Assembly (NCBI RefSeq): GCF_002096335.1
Contig: NZ_NCUW01000027.1
Coordinates: 117,879-181,878 of the forward strand
Length of the DNA stretch: 64,000 bases
Reading direction: 5' to 3'
DNA from: Streptococcus oralis subsp. dentisani
GTDB taxonomy: Bacteria > Bacillota > Bacilli > Lactobacillales > Streptococcaceae
The notes beneath the pieces are model-generated. The model searched no databases. It was not told the DNA's origin and saw only the letters and a list, made by a program, of their open reading frames with translations. Below are positions 34,896 to 44,950 of this stretch, piece by piece; within the stretch, counting starts at the first letter, position 1, and each line of letters opens with the position of its first letter. A program made the translations under genes and the position numbers.

Positions 34896-36518
34896 ATGTC
34901 TAACGAAAACAATCACCAGCAAGCCCAGATGTTGCGAGGGACTGCTTGGCTAACAGCTAGTAACTTTATTAGTCGCCTCCTTGGTGCTATCTACATTATT
35001 CCCTGGTATATCTGGATGGGGACCTATGCAGCTAAGGCAAACGGACTCTTTACCATGGGGTATAACATTTACGCCTGGTTCTTGCTGATTTCGACAGCGG
35101 GTATCCCCGTTGCGGTCGCCAAACAAGTGGCTAAGTACAATACCATGCGAGAAGAAGAGCATAGCTTTGCCTTGATTCGGAGTTTCTTAAGCTTTATGAC
35201 GGGCTTGGGCTTAGTCTTTGCCTTGGTCTTGTATCTCTTTTCTCCCTGGTTAGCAGATTTGTCAGGTGTGGGGAAAGACCTGATTCCCATCATGCAGAGC
35301 TTGGCTTGGGCGGTCTTGATTTTCCCATCTATGAGTGTCATCCGGGGCTTCTTCCAAGGGATGAACAACCTGAAACCTTATGCCATGAGTCAAATCGCTG
35401 AGCAGGTGATCCGTGTTATCTGGATGTTGATGGCAACCTTCTTCATTATGAAGATGGGTTCTGGTGACTACTTATCAGCCGTTACCCAATCGACCTTTGC
35501 GGCCTTTGTGGGGATGGTGGCAAGTTTTGCAGTTTTGATCTACTTCCTTGCCCAAGAAGGTTTGCTTAAAAGAGTCTTTGAAACACGGGATAAAATCAAT
35601 AGTAAGCGACTCTTAGTCGATACCATAAAGGAAGCCATTCCCTTTATCCTGACAGGATCAGCCATCCAGCTCTTCCAGATTTTAGACCAGATGACCTTTA
35701 TCAATAGTATGAAGTGGTTTACCAACTACAGCAATGAAGACTTGGTTGTTATGTTTTCTTATTTCTCTGCCAATCCTAATAAAATTACCATGATTTTAAT
35801 CTCTGTGGGGGTTTCCATTGGGAGTGTCGGTTTGCCGCTGTTGACGGAAAACTATGTAAAAGGCGACTTACCGGCAGCGGCTCGCCTAGTCCAAGATAGT
35901 CTCACCATGCTCTTCTTATTTTTACTGCCGGCAACGGTTGGAGTGGTCATGGTAGGGGAGCCTCTTTACACGGTCTTTTACGGTAAGCCAGATAGTTTGG
36001 CCATGGGTTTATTTGTCTTTGCAGTTTTGCAGTCTACTATCCTAGGCTTGTATATGGTCTTGTCTCCTATGCTTCAGGCCATGTTCCGAAACCGCAAGGC
36101 AGTTCTTTACTTCATCTATGGTTCCATTGCTAAGATCGTCTTGCAATTGCCAACCATTGCTATTTTCCATAGTTACGGTCCCTTGATTTCAACGACTATC
36201 GGTTTGATTATTCCGAATGTCCTGATGTACCGAGACATTTGCCAGGTAACGGGTGCTCGTCGAAAGATAATCTTGAAGCGAACCATTTTGATTACCATCT
36301 TGACCCTTGTCATGTTTATCCTAGTTGGCTTCTTGCAGTGGCTACTCGGTTTTGTCTTCCAACCAAGTGGACGTTTCTGGAGTTTCCTTTATGTGGCTCT
36401 CATCGGAGGGCTTGGAGGAGGTCTTTATGGTTTGATGAGCCTACGGACACGACTCTTGGACAAGATAATCGGCAAAGCTCAAGCAGACCGACTACGTACA
36501 CGATTGAAAATATCGTAA
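34896..36518 (+). CDS. murJ: MOP-superfamily lipid II flippase, MurJ (YtgP type)
   Basis: The 540-residue protein has about 14 membrane helices and the MOP/MATE fold. The start GTAWLTASNFISRLLGAIYIIPWY matches the streptococcal YtgP group, whose S. pyogenes member can replace E. coli MurJ. It moves lipid II to the outer membrane face. GAGGAAG precedes the ATG at 34896; a TTG 15 nt upstream is less likely. It is divergent from murE and so pairs precursor synthesis with export. Confidence 0.9.
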   Translation: MSNENNHQQAQMLRGTAWLTASNFISRLLGAIYIIPWYIWMGTYAAKANGLFTMGYNIYAWFLLISTAGIPVAVAKQVAKYNTMREEEHSFALIRSFLSFMTGLGLVFALVLYLFSPWLADLSGVGKDLIPIMQSLAWAVLIFPSMSVIRGFFQGMNNLKPYAMSQIAEQVIRVIWMLMATFFIMKMGSGDYLSAVTQSTFAAFVGMVASFAVLIYFLAQEGLLKRVFETRDKINSKRLLVDTIKEAIPFILTGSAIQLFQILDQMTFINSMKWFTNYSNEDLVVMFSYFSANPNKITMILISVGVSIGSVGLPLLTENYVKGDLPAAARLVQDSLTMLFLFLLPATVGVVMVGEPLYTVFYGKPDSLAMGLFVFAVLQSTILGLYMVLSPMLQAMFRNRKAVLYFIYGSIAKIVLQLPTIAIFHSYGPLISTTIGLIIPNVLMYRDICQVTGARRKIILKRTILITILTLVMFILVGFLQWLLGFVFQPSGRFWSFLYVALIGGLGGGLYGLMSLRTRLLDKIIGKAQADRLRTRLKIS

Positions 36519-36547
36519 AAAGATTTATAAATAAAAGTAATAAATTT

Positions 36548-36574
36548 AACCTTTCTTTAACAGAAAGGTTTTTA
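36548..36574 (+). terminator. Terminator after murJ
   Basis: Stem AACCTTTC / GAAAGGTT, loop TTTAACA, then TTTT. Confidence 0.8.
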
Positions 36575-36659
36575 TACTACATTTTTCTTAAAAAAAGAGA
36601 ACTTTTTCTAAAATTAAGAGCAAAAAATATGCTTTTTTAAGTTTTTCTTCAGAAATCAC

Positions 36660-36688
36660 TTGACTAAATAAAACCAAAGCTGTATAAT
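36660..36688 (+). promoter_or_regulatory. aliB promoter
   Basis: TTGACT (36660-36665), 17 bp, TATAAT (36683-36688); the leader is short with AGGAGG. Confidence 0.85.
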
Positions 36689-36720
36689 AAGACAAAACTT
36701 TTAAACAGGAGGTTCTGGAA

Positions 36721-38679
36721 ATGAAAAAGTCTAAGGCCAAGTATCTGACACTTGCAAGTGTCGTGTTAAGCGCAGGTATCTTACTGAGCGCATGTGGAAA
36801 TTCAAGTAGCGCTACTAAAACATATAACTATGTTTATTCGAGCGATCCATCTAGTTTGAACTATCTTGCAGAAAACCGTGCAACAACCAATGACATCGTA
36901 ACCAATTTGGTGGATGGGTTGATGGAAAATGACCAATACGGTAACTATGTTCCATCATTGGCAGAGGATTGGACTGTTTCTCAGGACGGTTTGACCTATA
37001 CTTACAAATTGCGTAAGGATGCAAAATGGTATACTTATGAGGGTGAAGAATACGCCCCTGTAACGGCCCAAGACTTTGTCACAGGTTTGAAATATGCTGC
37101 TGATAAAAAATCTGAAGCCTTGTACCTTGTTCAAGACTCTGTAGCAGGTTTGGATGACTATATCAACGGGAAAACAACAGACTTTTCAACTGTCGGTGTT
37201 AAGGCGATTGACGACCAAACAGTTCAGTATACTTTGACACGTCCAGAACCTTATTGGAATTCTAAAACAACTTCAACCATTCTCTTCCCTGTCAATGCAG
37301 ATTTCTTAAAATCAAAAGGGGATGACTTTGGTAAGGTAGACCCTTCTAGTATTTTGTACAGTGGACCTTTCTTGATGAAATCCTTTGTTTCAAAATCTGT
37401 TATCGAATACAAGAAAAATCCGAATTACTGGGATGCTAAAAATGTCTTTGTGGACGATGTGAAATTGACCTACTATGATGGAAGTGACCAAGATGCCCTA
37501 GCACGTAACTTTACAGAAGGAGTATACAGCTACGCACGTCTCTATCCAAATAGCTCAAGTTTTGAAGGGATTAAAGAGAAGAATAAAGACAATATCATCT
37601 ACAGCATGCAAGATGCCACTTCTTTCTACTTGAACTTTAACCTGGATAGAAAATCTTATAATTTCACTTCTAAAACGACTGACATCGAAAAGAAATCTAC
37701 CCAAGAAGCAGTTCTGAATAAAAACTTCCGCCAAGCTATCAATTTTGCCTATAACCGTACGGCCTATGGGGCACAATCTCAAGGGGAAGACGGAGCAACG
37801 AAGATTATTCGTAACCTGGTTGTACCTCCTACATTTGTAAGCATCAACGGAAAAGACTTTGGTGATGTTGTTTCAGAAAAGATGGTTAACTATGGCCAAG
37901 AATGGCAAGGAATCAACTTTGCGGATGCGCAAGACCCATACTACAATCCTGACAAGGCTAAAGCTAAGTTTGCGGAAGCTAAGAAAGAACTAGAAGCCAA
38001 AGGTGTTCAGTTCCCGATTCACTTGGATAAGACTGTAGAAATGACCAATAAGACAGAAATTCAAGAAATTAGCTCAATGAAGCAATCCATCGAATCTGTT
38101 CTTGGAACTGAGAACGTGGTTATCGATATCCAACAGTTGGCAACAGAGGATTATGATAGCTCTGGTTATTTAGCTCAGACAGCAGCCCAGAAGGATTTTG
38201 ACCTTTACAATGGTGGTTGGAGTGCGGACTACTTGGATCCATCAAGCTATCTTGATATCTTAAATGTCAATAACGGTGGTATGTTGCAAAACCTTGGTCT
38301 AGAACCAGGTGAAGTCAATGACAAGGCCAAGGCAGTTGGACTTGATACCTACACTCAAATGTTGGAAGAAGCGAACAAGGAGCAAGATCCAGCAAAACGT
38401 TATGAAAAATATGCTGAAGTTCAAGCTTGGCTCGTTGATAGCGCCCTTGCAATTCCAAACGTTTCTAAGGGTGGAACACCTAGCTTGAGAAAGATAGTTC
38501 CATTCTCAGCACCATTCTCACAAGCCGGAAATAAGGGTGTCGAATCATACAAGTACCTCAAGTTGCAAGATAAGACTGTAACGACTGATGAGTATGAAAA
38601 AGCTAAAGAAAAATGGCTGAAAGAAAAAGAAGAATCCAATAAAAAAGTTCAAGAAGAACTGGCAAAACACGTTAAATAA
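36721..38679 (+). CDS. aliB: Oligopeptide-binding lipoprotein, AliA/AliB type
   Basis: The 652-residue lipoprotein has a signal with lipobox LLSAC (Cys25 is lipidated) and the SBP family 5 fold (NYVYSSDPSSLNYLAENRATT). It binds peptides and delivers them to the Ami oligopeptide permease, whose genes are not in the window. It stands alone with its own promoter and terminator, as expected for the orphan binding proteins AliA and AliB. AliB is chosen from the remembered neighbourhood (murE, murJ, then aliB). The peptide preference is unknown. Confidence 0.85.
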   Translation: MKKSKAKYLTLASVVLSAGILLSACGNSSSATKTYNYVYSSDPSSLNYLAENRATTNDIVTNLVDGLMENDQYGNYVPSLAEDWTVSQDGLTYTYKLRKDAKWYTYEGEEYAPVTAQDFVTGLKYAADKKSEALYLVQDSVAGLDDYINGKTTDFSTVGVKAIDDQTVQYTLTRPEPYWNSKTTSTILFPVNADFLKSKGDDFGKVDPSSILYSGPFLMKSFVSKSVIEYKKNPNYWDAKNVFVDDVKLTYYDGSDQDALARNFTEGVYSYARLYPNSSSFEGIKEKNKDNIIYSMQDATSFYLNFNLDRKSYNFTSKTTDIEKKSTQEAVLNKNFRQAINFAYNRTAYGAQSQGEDGATKIIRNLVVPPTFVSINGKDFGDVVSEKMVNYGQEWQGINFADAQDPYYNPDKAKAKFAEAKKELEAKGVQFPIHLDKTVEMTNKTEIQEISSMKQSIESVLGTENVVIDIQQLATEDYDSSGYLAQTAAQKDFDLYNGGWSADYLDPSSYLDILNVNNGGMLQNLGLEPGEVNDKAKAVGLDTYTQMLEEANKEQDPAKRYEKYAEVQAWLVDSALAIPNVSKGGTPSLRKIVPFSAPFSQAGNKGVESYKYLKLQDKTVTTDEYEKAKEKWLKEKEESNKKVQEELAKHVK

Positions 38680-38696
38680 CCGGTCTATTCAACAGG

Positions 38697-38732
38697 AAAA
38701 GCGATAGTTTCTCAAGAAACTATCGCTTTTAT
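38697..38732 (+). terminator. Terminator after aliB
   Basis: A 15-bp stem AAAAGCGATAGTTTC / GAAACTATCGCTTTT with a TCAA loop. Confidence 0.92.
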
Positions 38733-38824
38733 ATAGTTTGAAACTATAACTAGCTCTTGAAAAGAAGAAAATGAGTTAGTGAAAATAAGTGGTACAATAG
38801 TTACTATAGATTTGGAGGTATTGT

Positions 38825-39919
38825 ATGAGTAAAGAACTATACATCAACACAATTTTGGCCCAGGCGGGAATCAAGTCAGATAAGGCAACAGGTGCCTTGG
38901 TAACTCCGCTTCATTTTTCAACAACTTATCAGCATCCAGAGTTTGGCCAGTCTACTGGATTTGACTATACCCGTACTAAAAACCCAACTCGGAGTAAGGC
39001 GGAGGAAGTCTTGGCTGCGATCGAATCGGCAGACTATGCCCTAGCGACGAGTTCAGGTATGGCTGCGATTGTACTGGCCTTTAGTGTCTTTCCAGTAGGA
39101 AGCAAGGTCCTAGCAGTGCGTGACCTTTATGGTGGTTCTTTCCGTTGGTTCAACCAAGTTGAGCAGGAAGGTCGGTTCCATTTTACCTATGCCAATACTG
39201 AAGCAGAGTTGATTGCTCAGCTGGAAAATGATGTGGATGTTCTCTATATCGAAACGCCAACCAATCCCTTGATGTTAGAATTTGATATTGCAAAACTTGT
39301 AAAAATAGCTCATGCCAAGGGTGCCAAGGTAGTGGTGGACAATACCTTCTACAGCCCAATTTATCAACGACCGATCGAAGATGGTGCAGATATTGTCCTT
39401 CATTCGGCTACCAAGTATCTAGCAGGGCATAATGATGTCTTGGCTGGGGTAGTTGTGACTAATAGTTTAGAACTATATGAACAACTGTTCTATAATTTGA
39501 ATACGACAGGTGCTGTATTGTCGCCGTTTGATAGTTATCAGTTGATTCGTGGTCTTAAGACCTTGTCACTGCGCATGGAGCGTTCGACAGCTAACGCGCG
39601 AGAAATAGTAGCTTTTCTAGAAACTTCGCCCGCAGTCAAGAAAGTTCTCTATACTGGACGTGGGGGTATGATTTCCTTTAAAGTAGTGGATGAAACACGC
39701 ATTCCTCATATTTTAAACAGCCTCAAGGTCTTCTCTTTTGCTGAGAGTTTGGGTGGGGTAGAGAGTCTGATCACCTATCCGACGACGCAGACCCATGCGG
39801 ATATTCCAGCAGAAGTGCGCCATTCTTATGGATTGACAGATGATCTTTTGCGTTTGTCTATTGGGATTGAGGATGCCAGAGATTTGATTGCGGACTTGCG
39901 CCAAGCCTTGGAAGGATAA
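38825..39919 (+). CDS. Trans-sulfuration PLP enzyme (cystathionine gamma-synthase / beta-lyase family)
   Basis: The 364-residue Cys/Met-metabolism enzyme has the PLP-lysine motif LHSATKYLAGHNDVLAG, the cofactor loop SSGMAAI and the YTRTKNPTR substrate-side motif. The family includes MetB and MetC; sequence alone does not settle which reaction it performs. TACAAT with extended TGG at about 38796 and GGAGG drive it. The downstream MalY-like lyase begins 7 nt later, so the pair probably links cysteine and homocysteine. Confidence 0.85.
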   Translation: MSKELYINTILAQAGIKSDKATGALVTPLHFSTTYQHPEFGQSTGFDYTRTKNPTRSKAEEVLAAIESADYALATSSGMAAIVLAFSVFPVGSKVLAVRDLYGGSFRWFNQVEQEGRFHFTYANTEAELIAQLENDVDVLYIETPTNPLMLEFDIAKLVKIAHAKGAKVVVDNTFYSPIYQRPIEDGADIVLHSATKYLAGHNDVLAGVVVTNSLELYEQLFYNLNTTGAVLSPFDSYQLIRGLKTLSLRMERSTANAREIVAFLETSPAVKKVLYTGRGGMISFKVVDETRIPHILNSLKVFSFAESLGGVESLITYPTTQTHADIPAEVRHSYGLTDDLLRLSIGIEDARDLIADLRQALEG

Positions 39920-39926
39920 GACAGAT

Positions 39927-41093
39927 ATGGGAAAATATGATTTTACAAGCCTGCCCAATCGTTTTGGGCATCATACCTATAAATGGAAAGAGGCGGAAGC
40001 TGATCGAGAAGTTCTACCAGCCTGGATAGCGGATATGGACTTTGTGGTCTTACCTGAGATTCGACAAGCCGTACAAACCTACGCGGATCAGTTGGTCTAT
40101 GGTTATACTTATGCAAGCGACGCTTTGATTCAGTCGGTTCGGGACTGGGAAGCCAGTCAACACGAGTATCACTTTGACAAGGATGCTCTTGTCTTTATCG
40201 AGGGAGTAGTGCCAGCTATTTCAACGGCTATTCAAGCCTTTACAAAAGAAGGTGAGGCTGTTCTGATTAACACACCGGTCTATCCACCTTTTGCTCGCAG
40301 TGTCAAACTCAACAATCGCCGATTGATTAGCAACTCTTTGGTGGAAAAGGATGGGCTGTTTGAGATTGACTTTGACCAGCTGGAGAAGGAATTGGTGGAG
40401 GAAGATGTGAAACTTTATATCCTCTGCAATCCTCATAATCCTGGTGGTCGTGTTTGGGAAAAGGAAGTGTTAGAAAAGATAGGCCATCTCTGCCAAAAAC
40501 ATGATGTATTGCTGGTTTCGGATGAGATTCACCAAGATTTGGCTCTCTTTGGTCACAAACACCAGTCTTTCAATACCATTGATACAGACTTTAAAGACTT
40601 TGCCCTTATCTTGAGCAGTGCGACTAAGACCTTTAATATCGCTGGGACAAAAAATTCCTATGCTGTCATTGAAAATCCTAAACTTCGAGTGGCTTTTCAG
40701 AAACGCCAGTTGGCCAATAACCAGCATGAAATCTCAGGCTTGGGTTATTTGGCGACAGAAGCTGCCTACCGTTATGGTAAGGACTGGTTAGGAGAGTTAA
40801 AGGAAGTCATCGAGGATCACATTAACTATATAGTGGATGTTTTGGGCAACGAAACCAAGATTAAGGTCATGAAACCGCAAGGTACCTACTTGATCTGGCT
40901 TGATTTTTCAGCCTATGACCTAACGGATGACCGCTTGCAAGAGCTTTTGAAGAATGAAGCCAAGGTTATCTTGAACCGAGGTTTGGACTTTGGAGAGGAG
41001 GGAACTCTTCATGCCCGCCTCAATGTTGCTATGCCTAAAACACTTTTGGAAGAAGTTTGCCAACGCATCGTGACCACTTTTGATACACTTTAA
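39927..41093 (+). CDS. MalY/PatB-type aminotransferase (cystathionine beta-lyase)
   Basis: The 388-residue class II PLP enzyme begins GKYDFTSLPNRFGHHTYKWKE, typical of PatB/MalY C-S lyases, with the PLP-lysine in SSATKTFNIAGTKNS and Asp-x-x-x in the SDEIHQDL motif. Such enzymes release homocysteine, pyruvate and ammonia from cystathionine. The ATG at 39927 is chosen by AAGGA; an in-frame ATG at 39888 would overlap the upstream gene. A terminator closes the two-gene operon. Confidence 0.88.
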   Translation: MGKYDFTSLPNRFGHHTYKWKEAEADREVLPAWIADMDFVVLPEIRQAVQTYADQLVYGYTYASDALIQSVRDWEASQHEYHFDKDALVFIEGVVPAISTAIQAFTKEGEAVLINTPVYPPFARSVKLNNRRLISNSLVEKDGLFEIDFDQLEKELVEEDVKLYILCNPHNPGGRVWEKEVLEKIGHLCQKHDVLLVSDEIHQDLALFGHKHQSFNTIDTDFKDFALILSSATKTFNIAGTKNSYAVIENPKLRVAFQKRQLANNQHEISGLGYLATEAAYRYGKDWLGELKEVIEDHINYIVDVLGNETKIKVMKPQGTYLIWLDFSAYDLTDDRLQELLKNEAKVILNRGLDFGEEGTLHARLNVAMPKTLLEEVCQRIVTTFDTL

Positions 41094-41098
41094 AATCG

Positions 41099-41136
41099 AG
41101 CCTTCTAGGAGAAAAGTCTTCCTAGAAGGCTATTTT
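41099..41136 (+). terminator. Terminator after the sulfur amino acid operon
   Basis: Stem AGCCTTCTAGGA / TCCTAGAAGGCT, long loop, then ATTTTC. Confidence 0.85.
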
Positions 41137-41184
41137 CATAGGGGAAAATGTGGTATAATGAAAAGATAAGATAAAGGGGTAACT

Positions 41185-44100
41185 ATGGCTAAATTGATTC
41201 CAGGAAAGTTGCGCATGGAGGGTGTTACTCTCTATGAGACAGGCAACATTGAGATTATCAAGGAAAAAGGAAATCGCCTCTATACTCGTGTGGCGGGAGA
41301 AGACTTGCGCTACAGTTTAGAGGATGATCTTGTTTTTTGTGCTTGTGATTTTTTCCAAAAAAGAGGTTACTGTCTTCACCTCGCAGCGCTTGAGCATTAT
41401 CTGAAGAACGATGAAGAAGGCCAGGTGATTTTACAAGCCTTAGAAAAAGGACATGAAGAGCAAGAAGAGGTCGAAACCAAGGTTAGTTTTGGTGGTAGTT
41501 TTTTGGAGCGTATTCAACCTCAGAAGAGAGAGAAAATCTACACTTTGTCGGCTCAAGGCCAGGTAGAAGCTGGAACCAATCGTCTCCTTTGGACTCTCCG
41601 AATCGGTTTAGTTGATAGTCAAAAATATTATGTCATTCGTGACATCCCTCTCTTTTTGAAGGTCTTAGTCCTTCGAAAATCATATATGATTGGGAAACAC
41701 TATGAAAATGACTTGTCTTGGGATGCTTTTGATACAGCTAGTCAAGAAGTTCTTACTTTTTTATGTGGCTTGATTGAGGAGGGACTGAGTCAAGACCTCT
41801 TTTTCCCCAATCAAGGTCGTCACCTCTTTTTCCCTCTGACCTTTTTTGAACAGGGAGTGGAGTTGCTGATGAATTTGGAGGATTTTCATTTCGAACATCA
41901 GATTACTAGTTATGAAAATCTTCTCTTTCATGATTTAGATCCAGATGCAGAACTGTTCTCTTTTTCCGTGCAGGAGTATCCTGATTATTTTGAGATGGAG
42001 ATTTCTGAAAGTGAGCGAGTCAACGTATTTTATGGGGGAGCGGTTCTCTTTCATAAGGGGAATCTTTATCTATTAAACCCTAAACAAATCAGCCTACTAA
42101 AGGAACTCAAGGAGCTCCCTCAGGAGGAAAGAGGGAGGAAATGCCTCCAATTTGATAACAGTGATCGTGACCGCTTGGCAGCCTGTTTGCCTTTGTTTGG
42201 ACAGCTGGGCACAGTTTCTGCTCCTGAGCGCTTGCAAATCAGATCCTTTTCACCAATCTTTTACTTTGATAGGGAGGATGACGGTCGCATTCGTTTGGAT
42301 ATCGAGTTTGATTATGGAGATCTTAAGGTGACTAGTCAGCAACAGCTGGAACAATTACCATTTTCAAGCGATGCCGTCTTGGAAAACCAGCTATTTCAAG
42401 TCTGTTTAGGAGCTGGTTTTGAGGCTGATTTTCAGTCTTGGAGACAGGCTTTGAAGCCAGAGGCAGTTTATTCTTTCTTTCACCATACGATTCCAGCTTT
42501 TGAGAAATTGGGTCAGGTTTTCTTGTCTGATGAAATGAATCAGCTATACAGTGTCCAAGCTCCTCAGGTTCAGATTGAGTCCAAGGGAGGACTGTTGGAG
42601 ATTCAGTTTGATTTCCAAGGGATTGCCCAAGAAGAGATTGATCAAGCTCTTAAAGCCCTGACCAGCAATCAGGATTTCTATATCAGTTGTTCTGACCAAG
42701 TGTACTTTTTTGATGAGGAAACCAAGCAGATTCGTCAAAATTTGCAGGAACTGGGAGTTGAGCTAAAAGATGGTTCTTTTCAAGCTCGAAAATCTCTAGC
42801 TTATAGCCTTTCTCAGCTTTTTGAAGGTCGAGACAGGATTTCCTTCTCAGAGGAATTTCAGCACTTAGCTCATGATTTGACTCATCCAGAGGATTTTCCT
42901 TTGGGAGATATACAGGTTCAGGCGAGTTTGAGAGACTATCAGGAAAAGGGTGTCCGTTGGCTCCAGATGCTTCATCACTATGGCTTTGGTGGCATCCTAG
43001 CCGATGATATGGGACTGGGAAAAACACTGCAAACTATTGCTTTTTTGACCAGTCAGGTGACCGAAGAAAGTCGGGTCTTGATTTTAGCGCCGTCAGGTTT
43101 AATCTACAACTGGGCAGATGAATTTAGAAAATTTGCCCCACAGTTGGATTTGGCTGTAGTTCATGGTTTGAAAGCGAATCGAGAAGTGATTCTTTCCGAA
43201 AATCATCAAATCTATGTGACCAGCTATGCTAGCTTTCGTCAAGACAGCGAGTTCTATCAAGAGATGTCCTTTGATTTTCTCTTTTTAGATGAGGCCCAGG
43301 TCATGAAAAATGCTCAAACAAAGATTGCCCAGACTTTGCGTCAGTTTGTGGTACCAGCAGTCTTTGCCTTGTCAGGTACGCCCATAGAAAACCACCTAGG
43401 AGAGTTGTGGTCTATCTTTCAAATTGTACTACCAGGGCTCTTGCCGAATAAGAAAGAGTTTATGAAATTACCAGCTGAACGGGTGGCACAGTTTATCAAG
43501 CCCTTCGTCATGAGGCGTAAAAAAGAAGAAGTCCTTACCGAACTGCCTGATTTGATTGAAGTCGTCTATAAAAACGAACTGGAAGACCAGCAGAAGGCCA
43601 TCTATCTGGCCCAGTTGCAACAGATGCGAGACCGACTAGCCCAAGTGACCGATCAAGAATTCCAGAAAAGTCGCGTAGAAATCTTATCTGGTCTCATGCG
43701 ATTGCGCCAGATCTGCGATACGCCAGCTCTCTTCATGGACGATTACCAAGGATCCAGTGGTAAATTGGATAGTCTCCGAGATTTATTGCTACAAGTGGCT
43801 GCTGGTGGGCATAGGGTCTTGATTTTCTCCCAGTTCAAAGGAATGTTGGAAAAAATCGAGCAAGAACTCCCAGACTTGGGCTTGACTTCTTTCAAAATCA
43901 CAGGCTCAACTCCTGCTCAAGCCAGACAAGAGATGACTAAGGCCTTTAATCAAGGAGAAAGAGATGCCTTTCTTATCTCTCTGAAAGCAGGTGGTGTCGG
44001 TCTTAATCTAACGGGAGCTGATACCGTCATCCTAGTGGATCTCTGGTGGAATCCTGCGGTTGAAGCTCAGGCTATCGGACGTGCCCATCGTATGGGGCAG

Positions 44101-44280
44101 GAGCAGAAGGTCGAGGTCTATCGCTTGATTACGAAAGGAACCATTGAAGAAAAAATTCAAGAACTTCAAGAACAGAAAAAACATTTGGTTTCCCAAGTTT
44201 TAGATGGTACAGAGTCGCGTGCGAGCCTCAGTCTGGCAGAAATTCGTGAAATTTTGGGAATTTCTGAAGCCAGCACTTGA
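41185..44280 (+). CDS. SWI2/SNF2-family helicase-like ATPase with SWIM zinc finger
   Basis: The 1031-residue protein has an N-terminal SWIM finger (CACDFFQKRGYCLHLA, about 52-68) and a long middle region. The SNF2 ATPase domain starts near 580: Walker A DDMGLGKTLQT, Walker B LDEAQ, SGTPIENH, followed by the helicase C domain with GGVGLNLTGAD and QAIGRAHRMGQ. SNF2 proteins translocate on double-stranded DNA without strand separation. The bacterial role is unsettled; links to RNA polymerase recycling or nucleic acid repair are possible. It has its own promoter (TGGTATAAT at about 41152) and may read through to the next operon. Confidence 0.9.
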   Translation: MAKLIPGKLRMEGVTLYETGNIEIIKEKGNRLYTRVAGEDLRYSLEDDLVFCACDFFQKRGYCLHLAALEHYLKNDEEGQVILQALEKGHEEQEEVETKVSFGGSFLERIQPQKREKIYTLSAQGQVEAGTNRLLWTLRIGLVDSQKYYVIRDIPLFLKVLVLRKSYMIGKHYENDLSWDAFDTASQEVLTFLCGLIEEGLSQDLFFPNQGRHLFFPLTFFEQGVELLMNLEDFHFEHQITSYENLLFHDLDPDAELFSFSVQEYPDYFEMEISESERVNVFYGGAVLFHKGNLYLLNPKQISLLKELKELPQEERGRKCLQFDNSDRDRLAACLPLFGQLGTVSAPERLQIRSFSPIFYFDREDDGRIRLDIEFDYGDLKVTSQQQLEQLPFSSDAVLENQLFQVCLGAGFEADFQSWRQALKPEAVYSFFHHTIPAFEKLGQVFLSDEMNQLYSVQAPQVQIESKGGLLEIQFDFQGIAQEEIDQALKALTSNQDFYISCSDQVYFFDEETKQIRQNLQELGVELKDGSFQARKSLAYSLSQLFEGRDRISFSEEFQHLAHDLTHPEDFPLGDIQVQASLRDYQEKGVRWLQMLHHYGFGGILADDMGLGKTLQTIAFLTSQVTEESRVLILAPSGLIYNWADEFRKFAPQLDLAVVHGLKANREVILSENHQIYVTSYASFRQDSEFYQEMSFDFLFLDEAQVMKNAQTKIAQTLRQFVVPAVFALSGTPIENHLGELWSIFQIVLPGLLPNKKEFMKLPAERVAQFIKPFVMRRKKEEVLTELPDLIEVVYKNELEDQQKAIYLAQLQQMRDRLAQVTDQEFQKSRVEILSGLMRLRQICDTPALFMDDYQGSSGKLDSLRDLLLQVAAGGHRVLIFSQFKGMLEKIEQELPDLGLTSFKITGSTPAQARQEMTKAFNQGERDAFLISLKAGGVGLNLTGADTVILVDLWWNPAVEAQAIGRAHRMGQEQKVEVYRLITKGTIEEKIQELQEQKKHLVSQVLDGTESRASLSLAEIREILGISEAST

Positions 44281-44304
44281 AAAATCAAGACAATACGCTA
44301 TAAT
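44277..44304 (+). promoter_or_regulatory. Promoter of the hypothetical-murC operon
   Basis: TTGAAA (44277-44282, overlapping the SNF2 stop), 16 bp, TATAAT (44299-44304). Confidence 0.7.
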
Positions 44305-44327
44305 GAAGTGTTGAAAGGAAATACAAA

Positions 44328-44939
44328 ATGAAACAAGATCGATTTCCATTGGTGTCAGATGACGAGATCATGCTGACCGAAATGCCAGTCATGGACTTGT
44401 ACGATGAGTCAGACTTTATTAGCAATATCAAGGGCGACTACCGCGATAAGAACTATTTGGAATGGTCTCCTATCAATGAGGAAGAAACCGTAGTTTCTCC
44501 AGTTGTTAGCACAGAGTCAAAGCCAAGCCCAAAACCTAAAAAAGTTGAAAAAACGTATGCTGAGTTGGCTCGAGAAGAGGCGCGTGCGGATCTAAAAAAG
44601 AAACGCTCAGCCAAGTATTTGACTCAGGATGTTAGTCATACCAGACGACACAATGGTTCAACCCTTGTTCGTCAGGGAAATCAACCAACAGCACCATTTC
44701 AAAAGGAAAATCCAGGTGAGTTTGCCAAATTTAGCAAAAACTTGAGCCAGTCCCACTATATTTTAGCTGAAGAAGTTGGCCAAGTAACGAATCCAACTCC
44801 GAAAACCCAAACGGGAAAAGCTAAAAAGAACAACTATGATTTTCTAAAGAAGAGTCAAATCTATAATAAAAAGAACAAGAAAACAGATCAGGAACGTCAG
44901 GTTGCCCAAGAGTTGAATCTGACAAGAATCACTGAATAA
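44328..44939 (+). CDS. Conserved hypothetical protein upstream of murC
   Basis: The 203-residue protein is hydrophilic and probably largely disordered. It has an acidic N-terminal third ([20 protein letters not shown]), a Pro/Lys linker ([12 protein letters not shown]), a basic helical stretch ([19 protein letters not shown]) and a Lys-rich C-terminus. No signal, membrane helix or known domain is visible. It opens an operon with murC 11 nt downstream. I recall an equivalent gene in S. pneumoniae at the same place, so it is not random. A role linked to wall synthesis or division is only suggested by position. Confidence 0.75.
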   Translation: MKQDRFPLVSDDEIMLTEMPVMDLYDESDFISNIKGDYRDKNYLEWSPINEEETVVSPVVSTESKPSPKPKKVEKTYAELAREEARADLKKKRSAKYLTQDVSHTRRHNGSTLVRQGNQPTAPFQKENPGEFAKFSKNLSQSHYILAEEVGQVTNPTPKTQTGKAKKNNYDFLKKSQIYNKKNKKTDQERQVAQELNLTRITE

Positions 44940-44950
44940 GGGAGAAAAGC

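Noticed and set aside
36640..36659. CodY box upstream of aliB
   Set aside because: Only the TTCAGAAA core fits; about 9 of 15 positions match, which is too weak in AT-rich DNA.
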